Below, piece by piece: positions 8,267 through 16,281 of a stretch of 51,814 nucleotides of DNA. Both the position numbers and the translations under genes were made by a program. The notes beneath the pieces are model-generated. The model was given only the letters and a program-made list of their open reading frames with translations. It did not search any database and had not been told where the DNA came from. Position 1 is the first letter of the stretch, and each line of letters begins with the position of its first letter. Origin of the DNA: Firmicutes bacterium UBA3936 (GTDB taxonomy: Bacteria; Bacillota; Dethiobacteria; Dethiobacterales; Dethiobacteraceae); assembly GCA_002385745.1 (NCBI GenBank), contig DGEC01000058.1, positions 1 to 51,814 of the forward strand. The letters are read 5' to 3'.

Positions 8267-9439
8267 TCAGCTGCCATTTTCCGGGTCGATTACCAGCTCT
8301 TCTGTTTTTTCCAGACAATCCCTGACCAGCGCCGGAATGTCCAAGGCTTTCTCCGCCTCTTCTACTGCCTCCGGGCGCGGCTTTATCGCCGGATGGGGCG
8401 GCAGGAAAACAGTACAGCAGTCTTCATAGGGACGGATTGAGATGGGGTACGTTCCTATGCTGCGGGAAAGTTCCGTTATTTCCTGTTTATCATAAGTTAT
8501 CAGGGGGCGGTAAACAGGTATTGACACCACCTGTTCAATTACGGCTATGCTTTCCATGGTCTGGCTGGCTACCTGACCGAGGCTTTCCCCCGTTATCAAG
8601 GCAAGGGCGCTTCTTTTGGCCGAGAGCTGTTCCGCTATGCGGAACATCATGCGCCGCATCAGCGTGACAGACAGTTTCTCCGGCGTTTTTTCCTGCAATT
8701 CCTTTTGCACTTCCGTAAAACGGACCAGGTGAAGGCGGATTGGACCGCCAAAGACAGCCAACCGCCGGCATAAATCTATAACTTTATCCCTGGCCCGCTC
8801 GCTGGTAAAGGGAGGACTGTAAAAATGCACCGCTTCCAGGGTAACTCCGCGCTTCATGGCCAGCCAGCCGGCCACCGGGCTGTCAATGCCGCCGGAAAGC
8901 AGGAGCAGCCCTTTGCCGGAAACACCCACCGGCAGGCCGCCGGGCCCCGGAATCCTTTGAGTATAAATATAGACGGCTTCATCACGGATTTCCACATCCA
9001 GCACGGTCTCAGGATTATGAACGTCCACCTTCAGGCCGGGGATACTGCGCAAAATGTGCGCGCCAACCTCGGCGCTAACCTGCTGTGAAGCAAGGGGAAA
9101 GCGCTTATTTGCCCGCCGGGTGTTAACTTTAAACCGCAGTCCGGGGCGGGCAAGAACAGAAAACTCTGCCAGCGCCGCATCTTTAATGGCAGCCATGTCC
9201 GGTCCGGCTACGGTTACCGGACTGAGCGAGACGATGCCAAATACCTGCTGTAGCCGTTGCAGCGCTTCTGCCGCCCTCTCCTCCGGCACTTCTACATAGT
9301 TGCGGGTATGGAGCTGCCGGATGCTGCAGCCGGGGATGCCCTGCAGCGCTTTTTTAATATTTTCCGTAAGCCTGTTTTCAAAAAAACGGCGGTTTTTCCC
9401 TTTCAGGCCTATTTCTCCATAGCGAACAAGGTAGATCAT
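8267..9439 (-). CDS. thiI: tRNA 4-thiouridine synthase ThiI (no rhodanese domain)
   Basis: Adenylates U8 of tRNA and replaces its oxygen with sulfur in the cytoplasm; in some bacteria it also feeds thiazole synthesis. The 390 residues contain the N-terminal ferredoxin-like region, a THUMP domain (about 60-165) and a PP-loop ATP pyrophosphatase domain whose SGGIDSPVAGW motif lies near residue 180. The C-terminal rhodanese domain of E. coli ThiI is absent, as in Bacillus, where a dedicated cysteine desulfurase delivers sulfur directly. That fits the desulfurase gene ending two bases upstream. The ATG has a GGGAGG ribosome site. Transcription ends at a hairpin just downstream. Confidence 0.94.
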   Translation of the reverse strand: MIYLVRYGEIGLKGKNRRFFENRLTENIKKALQGIPGCSIRQLHTRNYVEVPEERAAEALQRLQQVFGIVSLSPVTVAGPDMAAIKDAALAEFSVLARPGLRFKVNTRRANKRFPLASQQVSAEVGAHILRSIPGLKVDVHNPETVLDVEIRDEAVYIYTQRIPGPGGLPVGVSGKGLLLLSGGIDSPVAGWLAMKRGVTLEAVHFYSPPFTSERARDKVIDLCRRLAVFGGPIRLHLVRFTEVQKELQEKTPEKLSVTLMRRMMFRIAEQLSAKRSALALITGESLGQVASQTMESIAVIEQVVSIPVYRPLITYDKQEITELSRSIGTYPISIRPYEDCCTVFLPPHPAIKPRPEAVEEAEKALDIPALVRDCLEKTEELVIDPENGS

Positions 9440-9441
9440 GG

Positions 9442-10602
9442 TTATTTTTTCCTCCCTGTCATCCGGCGCAGCGCGGCCACTGCCGGTTCTAGTTTCTCCA
9501 GGGTATATTCAATGTCCTCCCGGCCGGTCAAAGCGGAAAAACTGAAGCGGACGGAAGCCCCCACTTCTTCGGCCGAAAGTCCCATGGCCAACAGCACGTG
9601 GCTTGGTTCGGGCCGCCGCGAATGGCAGGCCGAACCTGTGGAAACATAAATTCCCTCTTCGGCCAGGAAGCGAACCAGCAGCTCTCCCTTGATGCCGGCA
9701 AAGGTTACGTTTAAGATGTGAGCGGCCCCCTCTTCAGGACCGTTAACGGATGTGTCCTTAATCTGCCGCTTTATCTCCGCCGCCAGGTATTTTTTTAGAC
9801 CGGTCATTTTGCGGTAGTTTTCTTCCCTGTCCCGCAAAGCCAGGCGGCAGGCAACGGCAAAGCCGGCAATTCCCGCCGTATTTTCCGTGCCGGGGCGGAT
9901 CCCCTGCTCCTGGTCGCCGCCATGGAATAAAGGCTCCAAAAGCAGACCTTCCCGGCAGAGCAGGGCGCCGCTGCCTTTGGGACCGTGAATTTTATGGGCG
10001 GAGATTGAAACCAAATCGGCCTGCCACTTGCGGGGATCAACGGGCAGCTTGCCAAAGGACTGCACGGCATCCACATGAAAAACCGTCTGCGGGTTTTTCT
10101 CCTTTAGAAGCCGTCCTATTTCCGCAACCGGCATCACCGAGCCAACTTCATTGTTAATGTGCATGACACTGACCAGCAGGGTGTCTTCCCGCAGCGCGGC
10201 GATTACTTCTGCGGGACTGACGAGGCCCTCTCTGTCCACCGGCAGGTAGTCAACCTCAAATCCTTCCGTCTCCAGCGCCCGGAAGGCATTCAAAACCGAC
10301 GGGTGTTCCACCCGGGTGGTTATCAAATGCTTGCCCCGCTTCCGGTGGCGCCGGGCAACGCCTTTTACAGCCAGGTTGTTTGCTTCCGTGCCTCCGGAGG
10401 TAAAAATAACTTCCGCTTCATTTACCCCGCAGGCCGCGGCCAGCTGCCTGCGGGCTTCTTTAATAATGCGCTCCGCCTTTATCCCCAGGGAGTGGAAAGA
10501 TGAGGGATTGCCGTAGTCGGAAAGCAAAACCTCCCGCATGGCATCTGCCGCTTCCGGCCGCACCGGTGTAGTCGCGCTGTTGTCAAGGTATATCTGACGC
10601 AT
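9442..10602 (-). CDS. Cysteine desulfurase, NifS/IscS type
   Basis: PLP enzyme that takes sulfur from L-cysteine as a persulfide. The 386 residues carry the PLP lysine in SAHKIHGPKG (Lys204) and the catalytic cysteine in STGSACHSRR (Cys326). This flexible-loop signature defines group I (IscS/NifS/NifZ) desulfurases. The Cys loop is about 12 residues longer than in group II SufS proteins. It is two bases from thiI in one operon, so its likely job is to supply sulfur to ThiI, as NifZ does in Bacillus. It may also serve Fe-S assembly, since no other desulfurase is visible here. The ATG has GGAGGAG upstream. A clear promoter could not be fixed in the AT-rich upstream region. Confidence 0.93.
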   Translation of the reverse strand: MRQIYLDNSATTPVRPEAADAMREVLLSDYGNPSSFHSLGIKAERIIKEARRQLAAACGVNEAEVIFTSGGTEANNLAVKGVARRHRKRGKHLITTRVEHPSVLNAFRALETEGFEVDYLPVDREGLVSPAEVIAALREDTLLVSVMHINNEVGSVMPVAEIGRLLKEKNPQTVFHVDAVQSFGKLPVDPRKWQADLVSISAHKIHGPKGSGALLCREGLLLEPLFHGGDQEQGIRPGTENTAGIAGFAVACRLALRDREENYRKMTGLKKYLAAEIKRQIKDTSVNGPEEGAAHILNVTFAGIKGELLVRFLAEEGIYVSTGSACHSRRPEPSHVLLAMGLSAEEVGASVRFSFSALTGREDIEYTLEKLEPAVAALRRMTGRKK

Positions 10603-10896
10603 AATCTCCTCCGGTTTTTATTGCTACTATGTATTTTATCATATTTTCTTCTTAAGACCCTTTATAATTCAAATCTACCACTCTTATTGACTTTTATTCA
10701 ATCTTCGCCAAGCAGATTTCAGTTGCCATTAACAACCGGTCGACCAAATCAAACATAGAGGTGTAAATTATTGATTCATCTATTATATCCCTGCCATTCC
10801 GATCAATCAATAATTCCCTGGTGAATCTTTAGCCGGTATCAACAGCTTGCAACATCCTGACGGCAGAATTTATACTTGCATACATAATGAGGAAAT
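10603..10896. other. Non-coding AT-rich stretch upstream of the cysteine desulfurase
   Basis: No credible gene on either strand. It should hold the desulfurase promoter. It also contains a perfect 11-bp inverted repeat (10766-10776 with 10805-10815, 28-base loop) of unknown role. Confidence 0.5.
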
Positions 10897-10929
10897 AAAA
10901 AGACGGCGCCCCTCGGGCGCCGTCTTTTT
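10897..10929 (-). terminator. Strong terminator closing the old-yellow-enzyme/MoaF operon
   Basis: A 15-bp perfect stem (10897-10911 with 10915-10929) with a 3-base loop. The A- and T-runs form the stem ends, so it could work in both directions. It lies 70 bases after the old-yellow-enzyme stop. Confidence 0.85.
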
Positions 10930-11000
10930 GGGCTGTTGCTTAAAAGCACTGACTGCTGCGTAGAGGTCCGGTTCTTACGCTCTGCAGCCCGGCGGCAATG

Positions 11001-12971
11001 CTAAAATCTGCCAACATTGCGAGCAATGGTCATGGCCTGTGCCGTAGCATCACCGATATTCCCCGGCGTCACGCAATCGCCCAGCGGGTAAAAGTGGGCG
11101 GCACAGTCGTATAAAGCCATGGCTTCTTCCGTCAGGGGCTTTTGCCCCACTGCATAAATTACAGTATCGGCTTCATAATACCGTTCCCCTGCGGGCGTTT
11201 TACACCATACGCCCCCGGCGTCTATTTTTACGGCTGCAGTGGAAAAACTGACCTCTATACCTTCCTCGGCAAGCTTGCTTTTCACTGCCATGCCATGCAG
11301 TTCATTTGAACCGTGGTTAAACTGCGCGATCTTTTCAATAATTTGGACTTTCTTGCCAAGTCCGTGGAGATATATGGCCAGTTCCGTGCCTACCAGTCCG
11401 GCGCCCAGAATAAGGGCTGAATGCTTGACCTTGGCGGGATTTAGAAAGGCTTCCTCGGCGCCAATGACGTTTGCCCCGTCTATGCCGGGAATATCCGGTA
11501 TAAGAGGGACGGCACCAATGGCGGCAATTATTACATCGGCTTCTGTCGATTTTGCATATTCCGGCGTCACTTCAGTGTTCAAGCGCACCTCAACGCCCGC
11601 TTTTGCAAGGAGGCGCTCGCGTTGCTCGATGTACCTTTTCAGGTGTTTCTTAAAGGGCACATTTTCTTCGCAGCGGATCCTCCCGCCCAGCCTGCCGCTC
11701 TTTTCGCACAGTATTACTTCGTGGCCGTTCTCTGCAGCGGTGAGAGCCGCCTGCATGCCGCCAATCCCGCCGCCGACAACAAGTACTTTTTGTTTTTTGG
11801 CCTCCGGAAGCAGCCGCCCGAAAGTACGCTCCCGGTTTGTCACGGGGTTGAGCGCGCAGAAACAGCCGCCGTGTTTTACAAGGTCTGAAAAACACGCAAA
11901 GCAGCGGATGCAGCGGACAATCTCGTCGTCGCGCCCGTCACGCGCCTTGCTTGGCAGATCGGGATCGCAGACAAGCCCCCGCGCCATTTCCACAATATCG
12001 GCCTTTCCGGAAGCAATAATTTCCTCCATCATGGCGGGGTCGGAGAGGGCGCCGACAGTGGCTACTGCAGATTTTTTAACATGCTTCTTAATTTCGGCCG
12101 CGTATTTTACATTCACGCCATCTTCTTTGAACATGCAGGGATGCGTGATGCTGAAGCCCAGCTGGGCGTTTGGCAGGCCGATGCCGCCGCCGACGGAGAC
12201 ATGAATAATATCGGCGTACCCGTCAAGTGCTTTGGCAATGCGGATGCCCTCTTCAATACCGTAGCCGCCCTCCAGCACTTCCGAGCCGCTGATGCGCACT
12301 TCAACGGGGAAGTCGTCGCCGCAGAGCCTGTGAATTGCATTGCACACCTCTACTACGAAACGGGCCCGGTTTTCCGTGTTTCCGCCCCATTTATCCTTGC
12401 GCCTGTTCAGTCTTGGAGCAAGGAACTGGTTGAGCAGCCAGCCGTGCCCGGCATGCACGGTTACCATGGTAAAGCCGCAGTTTTTCACAAAAAGTGCGGC
12501 CCGGGCAAATTTTTCAATAATCTCCAGGATGATTTCCTCCGGCATCTCTCTTATTTTTTTCCCGTCCAGCTCATAGTCGGACGGGCCGTAAACTATATCG
12601 GACGCCGTGCAAAATCCGGGTGTTACAATGCCGGGAGTAGCCTGCATTCCGGAATGCTGCAGCTCAATTGAAACAGCGGCACCGTGGCGGGTTACCGAAT
12701 CGGCCAAACGCGAGAGGCTGTGAAAGACATTTTGATTGTCCAGGCTGATTTGAAAAGCATGCCGCTTGCCGTAAACACTGTCCACAATTGCTTCACCAAG
12801 GGTGACGGCCGCCGCGCCGCCCTGCGCCTTGCGTTCATAAAATGCTATGGCATCGTCGGAAAAGTTCCCGTCAAGCGTCACGTCAGGATGGCCTATGGGT
12901 GCCGAAAATATTCTGTTTCTAAAAAGTGTATTGCCGATTTTTATTGGCTTAAATAAATTCGGATATTTCAT
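11001..12971 (-). CDS. Old-yellow-enzyme family Fe-S flavin oxidoreductase (2,4-dienoyl-CoA reductase/BaiCD-like)
   Basis: A 656-residue NAD(P)H-dependent ene-reductase with three parts. Residues 1 to about 335 form an FMN-binding TIM barrel. A [4Fe-4S] cysteine set follows in CIRCFACF and GGCFCALNP. The C-terminal half is an FAD/NAD(P) module with VVGGGIGGMQAAL and LILGAGLVGTELAIY. Length and order match FadH, BaiCD and clostridial enoate reductases. In the segment HAGHGWLLNQFLAP a tryptophan stands where FadH and BaiCD have the active-site tyrosine. It is the last gene of a minus-strand set with two MoaF-like proteins, 102 bases after the nearer one. The substrate is unknown; an unsaturated acid, aromatic side chain or cyclic enone is plausible. 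GGGGAAG precedes the ATG. Confidence 0.85.
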   Translation of the reverse strand: MKYPNLFKPIKIGNTLFRNRIFSAPIGHPDVTLDGNFSDDAIAFYERKAQGGAAAVTLGEAIVDSVYGKRHAFQISLDNQNVFHSLSRLADSVTRHGAAVSIELQHSGMQATPGIVTPGFCTASDIVYGPSDYELDGKKIREMPEEIILEIIEKFARAALFVKNCGFTMVTVHAGHGWLLNQFLAPRLNRRKDKWGGNTENRARFVVEVCNAIHRLCGDDFPVEVRISGSEVLEGGYGIEEGIRIAKALDGYADIIHVSVGGGIGLPNAQLGFSITHPCMFKEDGVNVKYAAEIKKHVKKSAVATVGALSDPAMMEEIIASGKADIVEMARGLVCDPDLPSKARDGRDDEIVRCIRCFACFSDLVKHGGCFCALNPVTNRERTFGRLLPEAKKQKVLVVGGGIGGMQAALTAAENGHEVILCEKSGRLGGRIRCEENVPFKKHLKRYIEQRERLLAKAGVEVRLNTEVTPEYAKSTEADVIIAAIGAVPLIPDIPGIDGANVIGAEEAFLNPAKVKHSALILGAGLVGTELAIYLHGLGKKVQIIEKIAQFNHGSNELHGMAVKSKLAEEGIEVSFSTAAVKIDAGGVWCKTPAGERYYEADTVIYAVGQKPLTEEAMALYDCAAHFYPLGDCVTPGNIGDATAQAMTIARNVGRF

Positions 12972-13073
12972 TTTATCTTCCCCTGCTTAGAAAATGTTGC
13001 AGTCCCATGCTTGACATCTTCTTTGCGCTTGCCCGGCAGAACCCGGCAAAAAACGGGGCTGTGTAAAATAATC

Positions 13074-13829
13074 TTATTCTTCAGAATCGAGACTGATAAC
13101 GGCCCCGCCCGGAATCCGCACGAGATTTTCTTCGTCCAAGAATCTCGCGTAGCCCGAAATCATGATGGGAGTCATGCCGCCTCCCATGACACAGCCAACG
13201 GTCATCATATGGTCGTAATCCTGAAGCATGATGACACGCTCGGTCAATATGGGAGCGCAGGTGTTATAGGGAACCCAGCCTTTGATGTCAACAAGAAAGA
13301 GCGGGCCTTTGATCTTTGTGGCCTTGCAGAGGTGCTCGTTCTTGGCCTCATCTATGGGAGCCCAGCTTACGCGGCACTTGCCCTCCTCGAAATACTCGTG
13401 CTTAACGTAGCGGCCGCAGCCGAGAACCCAGGCAACACCCGTACCTACCATTTCATCGCCTGCGTCTTTATGCTCCGCCCCGTCCACATATTGGCCTTCA
13501 ATTTTGCCGTAGAAATATTTATCCTTCTGGATCAAAGTTATAAGGCCCTGGTCAAGGTCCACAACGGCAACATCAAACCCAAGGCGGACAAAATATGTGG
13601 TTGCTTCCAGCTTTAAAGACTCAAACTCGCGGCCTTTGCCGTCAAGTTCCATATAATCCTTTCTGAGAAAATTCAAATGGTGTTTTTCGTCTCCGTCGTA
13701 AATTGTAAATTGTTTACCGACAAGTTCATAGTTATGGGGAAAGCGATACTGGCCAATGCCGTAATGGTCCCCCGTATTGCTCAGGTTCTTTATATAGACG
13801 CCGTCTTGATCAAAATAATGATTAAACAT
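13074..13829 (-). CDS. MoaF-like protein, copy 1
   Basis: A 251-residue cytoplasmic protein with no signal peptide or membrane segment. It resembles the MoaF family, which has lipocalin-like N- and C-terminal beta domains. The N-terminal half has LVGKQFTIYDGDEKHHLNF and a VVDLDQGLITLI strand. The C-terminal half ends in LQDYDHMMTVGCVMGGG. It is related to the next upstream gene, sharing the pattern LQ[D/N]YD[H/R]M..VG. Despite the family name, no molybdenum cofactor genes are nearby, and the true function of MoaF is not established. It sits between the second MoaF-like gene (36 bases apart) and the old-yellow-enzyme. AAAGGAGC precedes the ATG. Family assignment is by recalled motif pattern and should be checked by profile search. 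Confidence 0.6.
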   Translation of the reverse strand: MFNHYFDQDGVYIKNLSNTGDHYGIGQYRFPHNYELVGKQFTIYDGDEKHHLNFLRKDYMELDGKGREFESLKLEATTYFVRLGFDVAVVDLDQGLITLIQKDKYFYGKIEGQYVDGAEHKDAGDEMVGTGVAWVLGCGRYVKHEYFEEGKCRVSWAPIDEAKNEHLCKATKIKGPLFLVDIKGWVPYNTCAPILTERVIMLQDYDHMMTVGCVMGGGMTPIMISGYARFLDEENLVRIPGGAVISLDSEE

Positions 13830-13865
13830 TCTCTTCTGCTCCTTTCACCTTATTTATGACTCAGT

Positions 13866-14741
13866 TTAGGTCGTGTAAGGGTTGGGTGCGTTCTCAAAGC
13901 TCTCCGGCAGCACAACGGGGTTGCCGAACGCGCCGAACAAAATATGGCAGGGGACTACTTTGTTTGTCTTGGGATCAAGAATGTTGCCGAAAGTCCGCCC
14001 GACATGGTACATCCGGTCATAATTCTGCAGGAATTTCATATCGTTGGAACGGTAAGGCGGGTTGTCTTTATGGAAAGCACGTTCCATGAGCTCTTCCGTC
14101 AGGCTGAAAAGATACATTTTATCTTTAATTTTAATATACTGCGCAACTTCATCCGTGCTGGGCAGTCTCATGAACATATTGCTGTCGTCCCTGTTGATGA
14201 GGGTTTCAGCTCCGGGAAAAGTTATGCGGTAGAAGTGTGATGTATAATACATATGGCGTGTAATCATCGAGGTGTTCCAATGCCACTCCACCCTGGTACC
14301 CAAAAGATCCGTTGTAAAGGAGTGTCGCTTGAAAGGCAGTTCCATGCCTTCCATATCTATGGCACCGAAGGTATACTCGTTCCTGACAAGGTAAGGGAAT
14401 TTTGGATTGTCTCCGATTGTACAGATGGCTCTTGTCACAAGCCTTTGCTCCAGGTCAATGATGAAAAAGTGGTTAACCCTGTTGAAGGTGTTAATGAATT
14501 CTTCAAGTTCATAGTCCACCATATAGGTGGTATCGTCGCCCTTGAGGCACTGGTACCTGGCTTTCTTTGGTTTTTCACCGGCCCAGTTCCATTCCAGAGT
14601 GTCCTCGCCTGTAAAATTCAGTTCAAAGTCGCGTCCGTCATCCATAACAAAATAAAACTTGGAACCTTTCAGCTCGGTACAGTGGGGTTGCGTAAACTGG
14701 TCAATTTCATAATGACGCCGGGGATAATGTTTTAAATCCAT
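13866..14741 (-). CDS. MoaF-like protein, copy 2
   Basis: A 291-residue soluble protein of the same MoaF-like family as its neighbour, with an N-terminal beta domain (LKGSKFYFVMDDGRDFELNF) and a C-terminal domain with YIKIKDKMYLFSLTEELME and LQNYDRMYHVGRTFG. The frame opens three codons earlier, but that ATG directly abuts the AAGGAG ribosome site. The methionine of MDLKHYPRR has correct nine-base spacing and is chosen. It is the first gene of the minus-strand set and faces the divergent UroD-family gene across a 377-base gap, suggesting shared control. Function is unknown. A small-molecule carrier or isomerase-like role for the partner ene-reductase is only inference. Confidence 0.62.
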   Translation of the reverse strand: MDLKHYPRRHYEIDQFTQPHCTELKGSKFYFVMDDGRDFELNFTGEDTLEWNWAGEKPKKARYQCLKGDDTTYMVDYELEEFINTFNRVNHFFIIDLEQRLVTRAICTIGDNPKFPYLVRNEYTFGAIDMEGMELPFKRHSFTTDLLGTRVEWHWNTSMITRHMYYTSHFYRITFPGAETLINRDDSNMFMRLPSTDEVAQYIKIKDKMYLFSLTEELMERAFHKDNPPYRSNDMKFLQNYDRMYHVGRTFGNILDPKTNKVVPCHILFGAFGNPVVLPESFENAPNPYTT

Positions 14742-15118
14742 ATTTTTCATCTCCTTTTTATATTATTTTTTTTATAAATACCGACGTTTTTAAAGCACCT
14801 GCCGAAAGCAGGGTTTTACCTGCTGCGGGCGCCCCGGTCTCCATTCACTGCCGGGCATTAAAACGATGATGACGGCTGCGGCAGCAAAGCTTGGGCATTT
14901 CTGAAAATTCATTGTTTTATTGCTAACTTCGCCGTTTATAATGTTTTCCCTGCTGCTCGTTCAGGCAGTTTATTAGTATCTTGCAAGCAGGGCTTAACTG
15001 AAAGAATTGCAGCCGCTATAAGTATTTCCTTGTTTTCAAAGGAGGAAAAGACATGTATTATTGAGTTAACAATGCTGTTGACTGCAAAAACTTTTAAAAA
15101 AATGTTTGAGGTGATAAT
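14742..15118. promoter_or_regulatory. Divergent regulatory region between MoaF-like and UroD-like genes
   Basis: AT-rich, no credible gene. A TATAAT at 14937-14942 faces the UroD-like gene; its best -35 options, TTGTTT (19-base spacer) or TTTTAT (16), are poor. This would give a leader of about 170 bases. Small GC-rich hairpins lie at 14805-14825. A perfect AAAGGAGG (15038-15045) precedes a three-codon frame (15053-15064, M-Y-Y-stop). No known riboswitch core was recognised. Confidence 0.4.
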
Positions 15119-16147
15119 GTGGCAAAAAAACTGACAGAAAAAGAAAACTACATGATGCTTTTGCGGGGAGAACAGCCCGAATGGGTGCCGCACTATGTTT
15201 TTGGCCCCAATCCGCTTGGCAAGGCGACGCCGGTAAGCATGGTAGGACCTTCATTTCTCCACCGCCATCTTTTTGAACCGGGTGTCCGGAAGGACATTTG
15301 GGGGGTTACATATGTCCCGGTCCCCGAGGCAAACGACTCAAAGATTCCGGAGCCAAACAATTTTATCCTGAAGGATATCAGAAAATGGTGCGATGTTATC
15401 AAAGCCCCGGATATTTCAGGTTATGACTGGGAAGCAATTGCCAAAAAGGACCTGGAAAGCCTGTCTGTAAGCCGCGAGGAAACGGCACTTGCCTACGGCC
15501 TGCATGTCGGCTATTTTCAGCTGCTGGCCTCTTTTATGGGCTTTACGGAAGCCCTCTGCGCCATGCATGAAGAACCGGAGGAAGTAAAGGCCCTGGTTGC
15601 CTATTTAAATGATTTTTATGTTGAAATTGCCGAAAAAAGTATAGACTGCTATAAACCGGATATTTTTAACATTACCGATGATACCGCCACCTGGCACAAT
15701 CCCTTCTTTTCCCCGGAAATGTACCGCGAATTATTCAAGCCGTATTATGTAGAGCTGGCAAAAGTCGCAAATGACCGCGGCATCCCCATTGAAATGCACA
15801 ACTGCGGGCGCTGCGAAGACTTTATCGACGACTGGAGGGACTTTGGCGTTGTTTCCTGGAATCCCGCACAGACGTCCAACGATCTTCTTGCCATAAAGAA
15901 AAAATACGGCAACAGTCTTGTTATCAACGGGGGTTGGGATGTTGTCGGCGAACTTACTGCGGATGATGTCTCTGAAGAAACAGTAAAGGAATCCGTTTAT
16001 GCCGCCATTGACAAATATGCCCCGGGCGGCGGGTACGCTTTTTGCGGCGGGTTCCTGGGCCCTTTGGATGACGAAAAAACACAGCGGAAGAACAGGTGGA
16101 TTGCAGAGGCTGTCGCCTCTTACGGCGCCACGTTTTACAAGAAATAG
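15119..16147 (+). CDS. UroD-family (MtaA/CmuA-like) methyltransferase-type protein
   Basis: A 342-residue TIM-barrel protein of the uroporphyrinogen decarboxylase superfamily. True HemE is excluded by the divergent N-terminus. The methyltransferase branch (MtaA, MtbA, CmuA) carries a zinc-thiolate motif of His-x-Cys followed about 75-80 residues later by Cys. Here His227-Asn-Cys229 and Cys309 (in YAFCGG) fit it. Such enzymes move methyl groups between a substrate, corrinoid proteins and coenzymes, or act as O-demethylase components. No corrinoid-binding partner gene is within the window. The start is GTG, placed by GAGGTGAT seven bases upstream. It diverges from the MoaF-like/old-yellow-enzyme set and ends at its own strong terminator. 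Superfamily is firm; the reaction is inference. Confidence 0.8.
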   Translation: MAKKLTEKENYMMLLRGEQPEWVPHYVFGPNPLGKATPVSMVGPSFLHRHLFEPGVRKDIWGVTYVPVPEANDSKIPEPNNFILKDIRKWCDVIKAPDISGYDWEAIAKKDLESLSVSREETALAYGLHVGYFQLLASFMGFTEALCAMHEEPEEVKALVAYLNDFYVEIAEKSIDCYKPDIFNITDDTATWHNPFFSPEMYRELFKPYYVELAKVANDRGIPIEMHNCGRCEDFIDDWRDFGVVSWNPAQTSNDLLAIKKKYGNSLVINGGWDVVGELTADDVSEETVKESVYAAIDKYAPGGGYAFCGGFLGPLDDEKTQRKNRWIAEAVASYGATFYKK

Positions 16148-16164
16148 TTACAGGAAATAAAAAA

Positions 16165-16201
16165 CCGTCCGCCGCAAAAACGGCGGACGGCTTATTTTTT
16201 T
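16165..16201. terminator. Bidirectional terminator between convergent UroD-like and glucosaminidase genes
   Basis: A 10-bp perfect stem (16165-16174 with 16181-16190) with a 6-base loop. It is followed by a T-run on the plus strand and TTTTTTATTT on the minus strand. Confidence 0.85.
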
Positions 16202-16281
16202 GCAGCAAACTGACCGGTTTTTTGCTTTGGCAGCACGGCCAGCCCTTCCTACCTGAAAAATGAAAGCATGGTACAGGAATG

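Noticed and set aside
13074..14741. Molybdenum cofactor biosynthesis operon
   Set aside because: Only MoaF-like proteins are present, with no moaA, moaC, mogA or moeA, so the family name should not be read as function.
14742..15118. Cobalamin, FMN, THF or molybdenum-cofactor riboswitch
   Set aside because: Hairpins are visible on both strands, but none of the conserved core sequences of these classes could be found by eye.
14936..15193. An 85-codon minus-strand frame upstream of the UroD-like gene
   Set aside because: It overlaps the UroD-like start, has no ribosome site and no family pattern.
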